64,000 bases of DNA from Motacilla alba alba (GCF_015832195.1 NW_024037374.1:558001-622000), one strand, 5' to 3'; numbered from the stretch's first letter, positions 11,830-33,679 are shown. Notes: generated by a model not told the origin, from the letters alone. Program-made: numbers and translations.

Positions 11830-13290
11830 GCCCAAGAAGTCTATCAGATATTTAATTTTCGTTTTTTCTCTTACCTACAGCTCTCCAGACTCGTGGTAAG
11901 GCTCCCCTGTGGTCACGAAGGCTTTTCCTCGTGCCTCCCTCACTTGGCCATGGTCTCCTTTTTCTTCAGCACTGCTGAGGAACAAACCATGCAAAAAAGC
12001 TTTCTAACACCAGTTCCTATATTAAAAGCAGGCGTAGCTTTATTTTGTAGCTGGGATCACACATCCCCAGCTGTTTCACACACCAGCTGGTATCTGTGTC
12101 TGAGATGAGCAGGGAAGATTATCCTGCCATACAGGAGCTGGGTCCAAGTGCCCAGGTGGAGGTGGAGGAGCTGCAGAGTGGGTGTCCGGAGCTTCCAGCA
12201 AATCCAGCCCAGTATGGCTGCAGCCTCTCCCTCAGCAGGTTCAACCTGCCATGGTGAGCAGGTGTCTCAGAGCCACACAGACACATAGACAGGCACAGGA
12301 CAGACAAACACACACCTGACACCAGCAAGGTAATCTCCCACAGCTCCCCTGCACAGGATCTCCATCCCACACCAGTTTCTACCCCATGACTACAATCCCT
12401 TACCCCAGGGTCAGCATCCACCCCATGCAAGTGTCCCATTCCTGATCCTGGAACCAGCATCCATTCTGTGACCATGATCCCTTACCCACAATGGGACTAG
12501 CGCCCACCCCAACAATGTGGTCCCTACAGCAGGACCAGCATCAACCCTGTCAGTGTGATCCCTTATCCATACTGGGGCCTGCATTCCCGCTTCCAGCCAC
12601 ATTAATGCTTTCTGCGCCTGGACTGTCTCAAAACCCCCCTGTACCAGCTTGTACCTGGGTTACAAATCTCAGGAGCTCATTCCTTCTTGATACTGGTCTA
12701 GAAGGCACATGGAAACAGCATCTCAATTCTGCCCATGTTTTCCCGAAATCATTCCCTGCAGCAGGAACTTGCTGGGTGGAATTGTCCCTACAGATGTTCA
12801 AGCACCTGAAACAGCTGCAGCTATTTGTGACCAGGAGAGCAGATATTACCTATGCCATTATCTTTCCATAGGGATACAGAAGCTCCCTACCTGTCTCTGT
12901 GGTTCTGGGGTGTGTGATCCTGACTAGTGATCTCCAGTGAAATCCATGCTGCTCATCAGTAAACCCACCTGAACCTTTCTCTTCAATGTTCTGCATCCGG
13001 GGGCTGTTGGAGTGATAAATCACCTGAGAAGTATTGAGGTGTGCAAGAACCATTCAAGTAGGGGATAAATAATCCATGGACAGAAGTTGGGCTGCTCAGG
13101 AGTTGAACTCCCATTTGCAGTCAGGAATGTGACCTGTGGAGCAGAACCTGTGGTGCTGGACAGGGAATGTTTAATAGCCCCCAAACGCACACATTCTGTG
13201 GACTTGAGACTGGATTTAAAACAGGAGGAACACGAGAAAATCTTAATTACACTTTGGAAAAACATAAAGTTACAAATTAACTTTTACTTA
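11830..13290. other. Intergenic stretch, no gene seen
   Basis: No recognisable exon or RNA gene. Positions about 12,370-12,590 hold a degenerate minisatellite with a period near 60 bases, recurring around phrases such as ATCCCTTACCC and CCAGCATCCACCCC. The rest looks like unique or very old repeat DNA. Confidence 0.5.
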
Positions 13291-13299
13291 ACTACAGGG

Positions 13300-13780
13300 A
13301 GAAAAAGTTATAGAATCTTCAAATCCCTAAAGGTTGAAAAAGACCTCCAAGATCAGTGAGTCCAACCTTTGACCAAACACTGCCTCGTCACTCAGCCAGA
13401 GCACTGAGTGCCATGTCCATTCATTCCTTGGACACCCCCATGGATGGGGACTCCACCACCTCCCTGGGCAGTCTCTTCCAAGGCCTGACAACCCTTTCCA
13501 TGAAGGAATTCTTCCTGATGTCCAACCTAAAACTCCCCTGATGCAGCTTGAGGACGTTTCCTCTTGTTCTGTGCCTTGTTCTCTGGGAGTAGAGCCCGAC
13601 CACTTCCTGGCTGCCCCCTCCCGTCAGGGAGTTGTGCAGAGCCAGAAGGTCCCCCGCGGGTTCCTTTTCGCCAGGCTGAGCCCCCCGCCCCGCTCCCTCA
13701 GCCGCTCCTGGTGCGCCAGCTCCTGCCCCGGCTCTGTTCCGTCTCTGGACGTGCCATTCCACCGATACCGGAGTTAAAAG
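13300..13780 (-). mobile_element. CR1 LINE fragment, 5'-truncated
   Basis: Reads as the reverse complement of the 3' end of a chicken-repeat-1 LINE. It opens with TATAGAATC (complement of the CR1 3' octamer ATTCTRTG) and continues through the typical AGGAATTCTTCCTGATGTCC segment and a CAGGCTGAG segment. CpG content is still high, suggesting modest age. It ends about 250 bases upstream of the ACADM CpG island. Confidence 0.8.
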
Positions 13781-14029
13781 TCAGCCGCGGTCGGAGCAAA
13801 GCCTGTGTGAGAACACGATCAGTTTTTTTAACCTACTGGTTTAACCCGAGCAGTGTCTGCTCAAGGCAGGGACCCGTTTCTGCCGCATTAACCCAAACTA
13901 ACCGTGAGAAACCCGCGAGCGAGACCCGGACCCATCGCGAGGTAATTTCACACGGCAAAAAGTTATTCCCAGGGAAATCAAAGCAGCCGATTCCCTGTCA
14001 TCCCCAAAAAGCGGGGCAGATGAGGGTAA

Positions 14030-14177
14030 GGGGCGCGGAGGAGACCTCGGACCGCTCTGTTCGGGGGGCACCGCCTTGTCCGGGGGCGGTGTCCGCGCTG
14101 TTGCGGGGGGTGTGGGGCGGTGCGAGCGCCCCGCTCCGCCCCGCCCCGCGCCCAGCAGCGCTGGAACCGCCGCAGCG
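14030..14177 (+). promoter_or_regulatory. ACADM: ACADM CpG-island promoter and 5' UTR
   Basis: CpG-dense sequence with tandem GC boxes (CCGCCCCGCCCCGCG near 14,136-14,150) and no TATA box, ending at the ATG of exon 1 with context GCAGCGATGT. Such promoters are usual for housekeeping mitochondrial genes. The transcription start was not located. Confidence 0.65.
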
Positions 14178-24339
<10,162 letters not shown>

Positions 24340-25215
24340 GGGATGTGGCAGCTCCAGGCTGAATATTCCAGGGAAAGGAACTGTGCTGCATTTCTCCATT
24401 AGAAAAACATGGGAAACCCCCTTTTCCATCAAACCCCTGTTCTTGTGCTTGATCCAGCACAGGTTCTGGGACCCATCCATCCCATGAGCCCACCCCACTA
24501 ACTGACCATCCCAAACATCCCTAAATCCCACAGGGATCACATTACTCTTTCCAGCAGTAAAGGAGACAAAACCCATCCCCAGCAAACCTGGATGAGCAAA
24601 GAGTGAACCACATTCACATTTTTTAAGATCTATTTTTGCCAGTGAAAGCAAAACTCCAGCATGTCCCAGGAGTCGGATTTGAGGTGTTTCCCTGTTTTTA
24701 ATGGCACTGATCCGCTCCCTTTGTTTATTCCTGGGGCTTGGGTGATGGCAACTAGATCAACCTCAGGGAACCTAAAAAACCTGACTTTTCCTCCTGTGGA
24801 AGGCTCTGGCACTTATGCTTCAGGGCCCCAGTTCCCAAGATCCATAGGAAACAGTGTGGGTTTGGAGCATTTCAATAGCCAGATTTAAAGAAAAACTAAA
24901 TTGAATCCATGTTTCTCGTGCCTTGAACCAGAATTCCTTGTGATGGGTGAGTGGTAATGATGGTGTGTGAGAGGGGCTACATATGTCCTGGGAGGAAAGA
25001 AGGATGGGTCAATGGGAACATGAATCACCTGATCCTGTGGAAAAGTGTGCAGGAAATGAGCTGGGTTTGGGATTGCAGTGTGGGCTGAGCTGGGCCTTGC
25101 CCTTACAGTCTGATGTGGGCCAGGAAACGAGACTCATGTGGTGCAGAGGATTTCCCTGGAAAAAGGCTGTTCTGGAGTCACTGCCAGGTTCCAATAAATG
25201 TTCTTGGTGTTGAGG
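24340..25215 (+). other. ACADM: ACADM 3' UTR
   Basis: Sequence from the TGA stop to just past the only well-placed AATAAA downstream (25,193-25,198). No other gene was seen in this stretch. Confidence 0.7.
25193..25198 (+). terminator. ACADM: ACADM polyadenylation signal
   Basis: Canonical AATAAA in the context GGTTCCAATAAATGTTCTTG, followed by GT-rich sequence (GTGTTGAGG), 854 bases after the stop codon. Confidence 0.75.
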
Positions 25216-25409
25216 GGGCAGGAGTGGCTGATCCCGCACTCCTTGCATGCTCTGGTGGGATCCACTGCCGTGTGCTAGTCCCAGCACAGGACGGGCTTTT
25301 GGGGGAATGGGGTGGGTGGGGAATGGACAGGGGATGGAAATTGATAGGGACTGTGCAGAAGCCATGCTACGAAAAGCCAAAGGAGACAGAAGAGTCCTGC
25401 AACTTTATT

Positions 25410-25865
25410 TGAACATTTGAGGGCGGGTCCCGTAGTGGGCTCGTCCCGCCCCGGCGCGGCCGGATGTCCCTTGCAGCGGCGCGGGCGGCGGCAGCGGGCG
25501 CGTGGTGCGGGCCGGGCCCGGGGCAGGTGGGGCTGGCGGGGCTGTGGAAGGGGCCGGTGCACGGGCGCGGTGCCGCAGGCGCTGGCCCGAGCGCGGCGCT
25601 GGCGGAGCGGCCGGGCCGGGCGAGGCGGCGCGGGGCGGGAGGAGGCTGCGGCGCATGGCGGCGCCGGGCCGGGGCCGCGGGAAGGGCCGTGCCGGCGCGG
25701 CTGTGGCCGGGGGGGTTTCCCTGCCGCCAGCGGCGCCGGCTGCAGCGCCGGGCCAAGGGCTGCGCTGCGGGGCCCGGCTGCAGGCGCAGGGAGCGTCCCG
25801 CGCTGGCAACGGCGGCTCCGGGCTGGGAGGGCCGGGCCCAGGAGGAGCAGGAGGAGGAGGCACTT
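25410..25865. promoter_or_regulatory. GC-rich (CpG island) block of the inverted copy
   Basis: Near-identical to the islands at 3,930 and 11,220 but reversed. On this plus strand an ATGGCGGCGCCGG with good start context lies at about 25,654. The following frame is Arg/Gly/Ala-rich with no recognised domain. Coding status not supported. Confidence 0.4.
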
Positions 25866-25872
25866 GTCGGGC

Positions 25873-25942
25873 CCGGGATGAGCGCTGGCATGTATTATCT
25901 GAGCAGAGCTGATGTCTCTCACCGCTTTAGCTCTAGAATTAC
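25873..25942 (-). other. Split 18S rRNA-like fragment, inverted copy
   Basis: GGCATGTATTA and TTAGCTCTAGAATTAC are separated by about 30 bases, the exact complement of the array arrangement. Confidence 0.45.
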
Positions 25943-26520
25943 TCTGAGGCCCGGCAAGCCCCCGATCGCTCCGGCAGTGGAGCTTTTCCCACTTATGGGA
26001 TCGAGTCCTCGTGCCAGCCTGGGAGGCAGCTTGAGGAGAGGGGGACTTGGTTGGGATCTGCCCCATTGCCCGGTGGGCTGAGCCGTGGGTTCTGTGCCCC
26101 GGCAGGGCTCTCACGTGGCCCGAGTTCCATGGCTTGGCAGTTTGTGTCCAGGTGCGTGTGGGAATGTTGTCTCAGGGTGTCCCTGAGCCCCCGTGTGCTG
26201 GCAGAGCTGTGCAGGTTCTGCGTGTGCAGCTGGGCTGGTGCAGCTCCAGGTGGGAGTGTGGAGGCGGGAAGTGGCAGCTCTGGTCAGCGTGGCCCTAAAC
26301 CTGGAATGTTTTGTGCTTCTTGCAGGTGTCCGGTTAAACCCAGGATATTCCAGCCAGCCCAGATCTATGATCCAGACACAATGCATGATCCTATCCAGGC
26401 CTGGGGTTGGATCCAGCTGCTCCCAAGCTCCTCTCAGGCTTCTGGCGAACCGGGGCATCCCTCCTGCACCCTGTGACCCAACGGAAGGGGCTTCCCCATA
26501 AACCTTGTCGGCAGCTTCCT

Positions 26521-26661
26521 GGGGAGCTGGCAATGCACAGCACGGGGTGTCACTCACTCCTGGAGAGCTGGCAGTGCACAGCACCTGGTGTCACCTACTC
26601 CTGGGGAGCTGGGAATGCACAGCACAGGGTGTCACTCTCTCCTGGAGAGCTGCCAGCTGAG
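26521..26661. repeat. 41-bp minisatellite, about 3.4 copies
   Basis: Units start at 26,521, 26,562, 26,603 and 26,644 and share GGAGCTGG, ATGCACAGCAC and GGTGTCAC. The reading frames through it encode repeated short peptides but no known protein. Confidence 0.85.
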
Positions 26662-28320
26662 TCTCCAGGGCAGAGCTGGGGCTTGTTTTTTTTCCAGGGA
26701 CAAGCTGTGGGATGGCTCAAATCCCAGTGATTCTGGGAGCTCTTGGATCCTTGCTGCACCCCTGGCAACTTTTCCCTTGCAGTCAGTCCCACTTAATTTT
26801 GAGTGTTAGTGCTTTATGTGCGCTCCACCTCCACCTTGGGGTGACTTGGGATCTACCTACACCCTCAGGGGCTGTGGGGTGCCCTGGCTTGTGCTGGGGA
26901 TGCAAAGAAAGCAGAGCCTACTTGGGGAAGGTGCCCCCAGTGAGAAATGAGGAACAGGAGTTTGTGTGGCTGTGCTCAGAAAGCTGGGAGGGGTGTTGGG
27001 AAGGGGGTGATGGTACAAGAGACCAGCAGAACCCTTCCAGGGAGGAAACGGCTTGGACATTCCATGGGGAAGCTGGGCTCTGGCACCAGCACTTTAGGTG
27101 CAGGGGGTGAAGGAAGCAGGTGGAGCTGCTCTTTTATAAATCCTGCTCCATGGGATCTGACAATATCCATCCCATGGGACCAGCACCGTGAAAGAGCGAC
27201 CGGGGCAGGTGCTCAGGGCCAGTGCTGCTCCTTTGGGCTCCCCTTGTCCCCCTCCTGGGACAGGATTAGGATTTGGAAGGGATGTGTGTGGAGTCCCAGC
27301 TCTGCTCCCAGCACGGCACAGCCGGGAATTGCAGTGTTGGTGCTTCACTGCCCTTGGCCAGACTTGGAATCTTCTCCTCTTGCTGCCAGATGAGCCGCAT
27401 GGCTCCTTCTCCTCCAGCCCCAGCTTCTGCCAGGCCTCCTCCAGCACCTCCCAGTCCCTTGCCAGCTGTTCCTCTTTGACTCAGTACTTGGCACTGGAAT
27501 TTCAGCTCTGCCTTTCCCAGGGATGGGCTAGGAAACCCAGTGTGTCCCCTGCCCTGTCCTGGACACTCTCATGACATTCCGAGGTTTGAGATCCTCAAAC
27601 TCAGATCTCAGCCCCCCTCACCTGGGGTTTGGGCCTCTCAAACTGGAGTCTGGGATCCTCAGACTAGGGGCTGGGACTCTTGAACTCTTGCACCTGAGGG
27701 CTCATTCTCTGTCTGCCAGTTTCCACCCCAAACTGAGGGATTTTATTTTTCATTCCAGTTTCTCAGGGAGGAGCTGGGGCTGTCTGCAAAAGGCCAATCC
27801 CAGTCTGACCAGCAGGGCTGGCACAGGTTTGGAGTAGGGAGTCAGTGGGTCAGTGATCACGGCCCCTTGTTCTGTTGGCTATAAAGTGGCTGGTTTTGTA
27901 CTCAATGGTGGATTTTGGGGGTCACACCCTGGTAAAACTAGGAGATGTGTAAGGGAGGAGCTTATTTGGGGGTACAGAGACAAAAGGGGCATGGGAGGAC
28001 CCCAGGGTGGGTTTTGGGATCTCCCTAAGTGGGGGATGGGGTTGGAGGGAGCCCGGGTCGACCTTTGGGGGTCTTTGGGCTGGGCTTTGGCATCGTGGGT
28101 GTTGGCGCCACCTGGCGGCTGGAAGGACCCAGACTGGGGGTCCTGCTCACTGGGGGGGGGGGGGGGGGCTTTGGGGAGGGTCCCTCTCCAATGGGGCATG
28201 TGATGGGAAAACCCTGGAGACCCCAAGAGGGAGATGTGGGCACCCCTGAATGGGGTGGGTCGGTGGGGATGGGGTGTCTTGGGCGTTGGCAGCCCTGGTG
28301 ACTGGGAGGACCCGCGTTTC
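26662..28320. other. Intergenic stretch without recognised gene
   Basis: No exon of a known gene was found. Positions 27,575-27,700 are a degenerate repeat (period about 27-30) built on phrases like GGATCCTCAGACT and TCTCAAACTGG; related phrases recur at 54,720-55,120. A run of about 18 G lies near 28,151-28,168. From about 27,880 the sequence resembles QPRT-flanking repeats (ATTTTGGGGGTC phrases). Confidence 0.5.
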
Positions 28321-28429
28321 GTGGTCCCCCTCACCGGGGCTGGAGTTTGAGGGTGGATTTTGGGGATCCCCGGGACATATTTTGGGATCTCAGTGTCGGT
28401 TTTGTGGGGTTTAGGGGTCCTGGATGGAT

Positions 28430-29667
28430 TTGAGGGTTCCGGCATCTGCAGTGCAAACTCCAGGATGGGCACAGTGGGCCAGACACCGCACGGACACCAC
28501 ATTGATGTGAGGCCCTAAAAACTGGGGGAGGGTCCCCAACACAGTCCCCCTGCTGGCCTCTGCTGTGTGCAGCTCCTGGGGGACACGTTCCACTCTTCCC
28601 AACTTCCCACCCTTCCCCAAAGGTGAGGTGTACACTGGTCACCCCCCAAAACTGGGGGGTGTCACAGCCCAAATCTGTCCAATTGGAACCCCCCTCACAC
28701 AAAACCACCATTTCATGGGTTACTCCACCCACTGACCTCCAGCATTGGGTTGTTCTCTCCCAAACCCTCCAAAGCAACACTTACAACCACAAAATTGAAA
28801 GTCTCCTAAACCAGAAACCTCCCAAATTCTGCCCAATGGGAGCTCCCCACAACCCACTGATGAATTATGGTCTGAGCACCCAGAACAACTCCAAATTTCA
28901 GCTCTCCAATCTACTGACCAATAAAATTTTTGTTCTTTCCCGTTAGCATCCTCTAATCCAGGGTGCAAACCCTCCATAAATTCCCAAAATTAGAGTGCTC
29001 TCAATCCAGAACGCCCCAAAATTGCAGTTCCCCCACGCAAACCCTCCAGTCCAGGCATTTCCTACCCACTGTTGCCCAAAACTATGGTCTCCTCACAAAA
29101 AAAAAAAAAAAAAAACAAAAAAAAACCACAAAAAAACAAAACAAACAAACAACAACAACAAAAAAACCACCACCAAAAAAAAAAAAAAAAAAAACCCTAA
29201 CCCAAAATTTGGGTGGTTCCAAAGCGTTCCAAACTTTGACTCCCAAGGATTGGGTTCTCCCTCTTATCTTTGAGGCTGCTTCACATTTTACAGCAGATTC
29301 CCTCCAGTTTACTGGTTCAGCCTTATGCTTTAGAGTCCCCCATTTTTGCCACACCCTTGGTTTTGGGGTCTCACCAGGGGGGTTGTGCATAGCTTGGATC
29401 TATGTGGATACCCCCCACTCTCCAGGGGTTTCCTCCAATTTTCCCCCCAATCTATCTCCTATTTTTACAATTCAACCCCCCATTTTTGGAGTCCAGTCTC
29501 ACCACTGTTGGTCCCGCTCCAATTTTGGGGCTCACCTGTGGGGCCAGGTTGTCCAGCAGGACGATGTCAGCCCCGGCTCCCGCAGCTGCCAGCGCCTCCT
29601 CCGCACTCGAGCACTCGACCTCCAGCCGGCGGGTGAAGCCCCCAGCCTGGCGCACCCCCAAAATCAT
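28430..29667 (-). pseudogene. QPRT: Broken QPRT copy (exons 3 and 4 only)
   Basis: Exon 3 (29,536-29,667) is intact: 132 bases with good splice sites and the LEVECSS and ADIVLLDN motifs. Exon 4 (about 28,430-28,575) is damaged. About 39 bases are missing between two CTGCACAC direct repeats, the VSMG motif reads VSVR, and a 2-base deletion shifts the frame before the end. No counterpart of the promoter, 5' exon or main coding exon exists on this side. It lacks the RKTTPGFR and KDNH active-site segments and cannot make enzyme. Partner gene: 51,178-53,871. Confidence 0.9.
29095..29205. repeat. A-rich low-complexity tract
   Basis: Long A runs broken by single C, inside an intron of the QPRT copy. 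The right-hand QPRT intron has no such tract, so it arose or expanded after the duplication, perhaps as a retroposon tail. Confidence 0.7.
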
Positions 29668-30258
29668 CTGGGGAAGAGGGGGTCAGGGGGAACCCCAGAG
29701 TGATGCCCAATCCCTCAGACCCAATATGGGGTGGGCTAAAATGGGGGATCCCCCAGTCATTGACTTAAGATTAGGGTCCCCCATCAACCCCCACACTCAT
29801 CCCCAGAAATTGGGGTCCGGTCCCTAAAATCCCCCAATTCCAGGGTATCCACTGACCCCAAAGTTTGGCTTCTTCCACCTATGATCCCTCCCAATTCAGG
29901 GGTTACCCCCCAAACTGGGACCTCTCCTACATATCCCCACCAGTCCATGTCCAGAACACCTCAATCCAGGAGTTTGTCCCAAAATTGGTACCCCCTTCAA
30001 GTATTGGTGCTTCTCCAGCACCATCTAAGTTCGGGATACCCCAAACCATTACTCCCTCCAAAATTGAGCCCCCTCCACCAAAACACCCCATTCCTCCAAA
30101 CCTCATGTTCCCCCCATTCCACACCCACAAAATTGGGGTTGTCACGCCTACCACCCAGAACCTGCCAATTCAAGGGTCCCCCCACCCATCCACCCCCAAA
30201 CTGTGGTCCTGCATCCCCAGTCTCTGGGGTTCCTTGCCTAGCACCCCACAATCCAGGG

Positions 30259-30867
30259 GTGTTTTTTGGGCAGGTTGATGCTCACATCCAGGCCAGTGAT
30301 TGGGTCTCTGACTGGCTGTGAGGGACATCTGGACATTGGGTGTGGCAGCGGGGCTGGAGCTGCTGAAGCCATCGCCTTTCTGAGAGCGTCCTTGTGGAGA
30401 AGGGGACAGCTCAGCACATGCTGGTATTCAAAGGTCGAGGGAGAAGAAAAGCAGACGGGAGGGGTTCTTTGTATGGCATTCCAGTGGCATTTGTTGACAG
30501 CACTCTGAAGATAACCAGGGACAGAGAACCACAGAGGGTCCAGGGTTATAAACGGGGCAAGGGAGGTGGAGCATCAGGGCTGAGAGCCATTGAGTTGACA
30601 GAACAGGGGTGGTACAGAGGCGGGGATAAAGGGTAACAACCAGCTGGGATGCAGGGGAGGAGCGGTAAAAAACTGGGTCCAGTTGGGAAAGCAGGGGCAG
30701 GGAACATTCTAGAACTGGGGAGGAGAAAAGGGATGATGTAACTGGGAGTATTGACATAAAGGCACAAGGAGCTGTGGGAAAACATCTTGTGTCGCCCTAA
30801 CTTAAAGGGGTGTTTCTTCCCAAGGCATCCCTGCCTTAGCAGCTTCTCTTGTGTCCTGGGATTCAAC
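30259..30867. other. Left-side-only segment replacing the QPRT 5' region
   Basis: This 0.6 kb has no partner on the right side, where 3.8 kb (48,066-51,872) including the QPRT promoter and first coding exon lie between the two homologous blocks. No gene was recognised in it. It marks a deletion or replacement in the left copy. Confidence 0.6.
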
Positions 30868-30929
30868 ACGTGGGGGATCCCCATGGGGAGAGATTGGGAG
30901 GTCATCATGGGGAGGGACATGGTGGGAAC

Positions 30930-31160
30930 AGAGGATGGATAGAGCCCATCAGCCAGATGTTTACCCAGGGCAGCAGCTGGTTCTCCAGCAGGTTGGGAGG
31001 GACATTTGGGGCATTAAGAGGTCACCTCTGGGGGCAAAGGGGGATGAGAGACACCACGAGGACACTGGGGGACATGGTGGTGAGAGACATTCAGGTCAGA
31101 GATTGGTTCTCCAATGGGGGGTTCATCAGGGCCATCTGGGGGTCACCATGGGGGTGGGGC
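30930..31160 (+). other. Repeated exon-like blocks, left arm
   Basis: Two related blocks would encode PISQMFTQGSSWFSSRLGG and, more loosely, RDWFSNGGFIRAI. Counterparts on the right side (minus strand) lie at about 47,790, 47,960, 48,120 and 48,840. Blocks share an (I/P)ISQMF...WFS pattern. No initiating exon, splice structure or known family was established. Remnants of a multi-exon gene and translated repeats are both possible. Confidence 0.3.
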
Positions 31161-31259
31161 ACACAGCAGGACATGGACAGGGGATGGAGGGTGGGGGAAG
31201 GGGGTGGGTTGCTGTGGGGAAGGACATGGGGGGACACATTGAAAGGACACAGGGACATC

Positions 31260-32150
31260 ATCGAGGGCATGGTGGTGATGGTGATGATGATGGTGATGGT
31301 GGTTGTGGTGGTCATGTGATGATGATGATGGAGTTGAGTGTTGAAGATGGGGGTGGTGACAATGGTGGTGTTAAGTGATAAAATGGAGATGCTGTTGATG
31401 AAAATGGTGATGGTGTCAATGGTGTTGGGTGATGATAGTGGAGGTGATGGAATTCACTGTGGTGTTGATGATGAAGACCAAGGTGTGGATGATAGTCATG
31501 ATAATGATGACAGTGATGGTGATGATGACAATGGTGTTGTCAGTGTCATGGTGATGGTGTTGGTTGTGTTGGAGTTGATGGTGGCAATGATGGTATTGAT
31601 GATGAAGATGATGGTGAGGGTGATGAAGAAGATAGAGGTGATGATGGTGTTACTGGTGTCATGGTGACAGTGTCGGTGGTGTTGAATGAGGATATTGATG
31701 TTGAATTTCACCATAGGGTGGGTGATGGCATGAGTGATAAAGATGAGGTGTGTGGTGATGATGATTGTGGTAATGATTATGATTATGATGATGCTGTGAG
31801 TAGTGTCATGGTGATGGTGCCAATGGTGTTGGATAAGGAGGATATTGGTGATGGATTTCACCATAGTGTGGATGGTGGCATGAGGGATGAAGGTGAGGTA
31901 TATGGTAGTGATGATGATGATGGCCCTGTGAGTAGTGTCATGGTGATGGTGTCAATGGCGTGGATGATGAAGATGAAGGTGATGATGAAGAAGATGACAG
32001 TGATGATGGTGCTGCTGGTGTTGTGGTGACGATATGGAGGTTGATGGTATTGGGTGATGATGATGGAGGTGTGGGTGATGAAGATGATGATGTTGTGGGA
32101 GATGAGGTTAATGGTGTAGGTGGTTGTGGTGATGAAGATGATGGTGATGA
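31260..32150. repeat. GAT/GGT-rich minisatellite, left arm
   Basis: About 0.9 kb of imperfect GATGATGGTGATG-type units. Frames read Asp/Glu/Val/Met-rich or, on the other strand, Ile/Thr/His-rich. These are translation artefacts of the trinucleotide. The partner is 46,835-47,630. Confidence 0.85.
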
Positions 32151-32454
32151 TGAAGGCCACCCCTGCTACTCGTTGAAGGCATTTCACATCTCGATGGGGA
32201 CCAGCACTGACAGCACCGTTGGAACTGGAGCCTCAAAGATGTCACAGTCCAGACCCTGAAAGACCACTCTGTGCTCTGGGACCTGCATGAAGTGGGGCTG
32301 GAGGGGGGGTCACCGGGCTGGAACACTTAGGGGACACCTTGGGGACATCTGGGGAGGACTGCTGGGGGCTGGGGAGGCTCCACTGATGTTGGGATTAAGG
32401 AGCAGCAGTCACCCGTCCCAAACGCTGTCACCACGGGAGGACTTTGCCATGAGA

Positions 32455-33060
32455 CAAGCGCAGAATGGAGCACCCTAAGAAAATTGTCCTGGAGTTATCT
32501 CGGACCTCGGGGGAGGTAAGCAAAGCTGGGGGAGCAGAATGAATCCCCGGTGGTGGACAAGGAAATCCAACCCAGCACCTGTGCTGGAATCAGCTCCAAC
32601 TGGGTCAAAGGGAATTCCAGAGGGGCAGATGGTGACCACCGACTCACGGCCACCGAGCCCAGAAACCTCCGGCTGAAGAGAAGAGACAGCCTGAGCTGGG
32701 ACTAATTAGCAGCCAAGGCCAGGGAATTGTTGAACCTATGGCATTGGAGAGCTGTCTAGCCCATGAGCACTAATTCCTTAGTTGACTAAGAGCTGGATAA
32801 ATGGACAAACAGGGAAAGGTTCAGAATGACCTCAGGACCCCCCACCGCCGAGAAGCTCCGGGAGAGGAAGGATCAACAGGATACTGCTGGATCCATGGGT
32901 GGTGCTGACCTTCTGACTGATCTCTCTCCCTCCCTTCTCCCTTCCTTGCCCTCACATTCTATTGTTCAGTAAATTCCATACTATTGACTTTGGCACACGG
33001 CCCATTTTGCCCCTGATTTTGGGCAGAGACACCTCAAGAATGGGATCTGAACAGCTGGGG
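32455..33060 (+). mobile_element. ERV LTR-like element, left arm
   Basis: Contains a pyrimidine-rich stretch, TTCAGTAAATTCC, TACTATTGACTTTGG and then GGGCAGAGACACCTC, resembling an LTR 3' half. The 15-mer TACTATTGACTTTGG is shared with the array blocks. An equal copy in the right arm (45,905-46,515) shows that it inserted before the duplication. Ends are approximate. Confidence 0.5.
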
Positions 33061-33474
33061 ATCCTTTAAGTGACGTTAACCCCCTCATTCCCGACACCCA
33101 TGAGCCCAGGAGTGCTGATCCTTGGGCAGGGAAGCACTGTCACTCCCAGACGGCCCAGAGGAGCCAGGACTCCAGGCTCCTGTCCATGATCCACTCCTGC
33201 CCTGAGCCTAACCTGTGCTCCCTGGGGATGCACTGGGGATGCCCCAGAGCCCTGGGCAGAACCTGTTTCCCTTTGTGCCCCAAACCCTGGGGACTCCAGA
33301 GGGTGCTCTGGGTGCCCCTCGTCCCTCCCAGCTGTGGGGGGACATTCTAGGGTGTCCTAACCTGCCCTGTCCAGGGCACCAGCTGGGGGGGAAGGGAGAG
33401 GGACCCCTGGGAGCCCCCAGAGTCGCTCTGTTCATGGTGGGGGAGAAATTGGAGACTCCCAGGGCTGAGTGAGG

Positions 33475-33625
33475 GGACACAGAACACACAGCGACAGGGA
33501 ACACACACAGGGACAGGGAACACACAAAGGGACATGGGAACACACAGGGACATGGGAACACACAAAGGGACATGGGAGCACACAGGGACAAGGAGCACAC
33601 GCAGGGACAGGGAGCACACACATCA
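33475..33625. repeat. 15-bp minisatellite, left arm
   Basis: About ten units of GGGACAGGGAACACA type just downstream of the peptide gene. The right-arm partner (45,235-45,515) is nearly twice as long, showing copy-number change after duplication. Confidence 0.85.
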
Positions 33626-33673
33626 ATATGAGAAAAGCACACATGAATACACAGAGTTGCTTTGCTGAAGGGG

Positions 33674-33679
33674 TTTATT
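33674..33679 (-). terminator. Polyadenylation signal of left peptide gene
   Basis: AATAAA on the minus strand (TTTATT on plus) inside the last exon, whose acceptor side is at 33,754. Confidence 0.7.

Larger units (their letters stand above)
25405..26375 (-). repeat. Inverted single copy of the array unit
   Basis: Reverse complement of the part of a long unit from the ATACATCTGGGCTGGCC stretch through the 18S-like segment and (CCT)n to the end of the full GC-rich island. The match begins just right of GAGGGCGGGTCCCGTAGTGGG and ends near AGATCTATGATCCA. It is a full-island copy like units 2 and 5. It lies only about 200 bases past the ACADM polyadenylation signal, so ACADM sits between array sequence in opposite orientations. 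Confidence 0.85.
28330..30258 (-). repeat. Outer left part of the inverted duplication (QPRT 3' half)
   Basis: Reverse-complement counterpart of about 51,873-53,930 on the right side, including QPRT exon 3, part of the introns and exon 4. Homology stops near 30,258 at CCACAATCCAGGGGTGTTTT, whose partner is ACCCCTGGATTGTGG near 51,877. Divergence from the right side is clearly higher than in the inner arms. Confidence 0.8.

Noticed and set aside
28151..28168. Poly-G run as a regulatory quadruplex
   Set aside because: A single homopolymer in low-complexity DNA, prone to sequencing error, with no promoter next to it.
28411..29667. Left QPRT copy as a second functional enzyme gene
   Set aside because: It has no promoter or main coding exon. 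Exon 4 has an internal loss, a changed VSMG motif and a frameshift.
31338..32259. Acidic Asp/Glu-rich proteins from 31.3-32.3 kb and the Ile/Thr-rich ones opposite
   Set aside because: Direct translation of the GAT/ATC minisatellite; no start context, splice structure or conserved order between arms.
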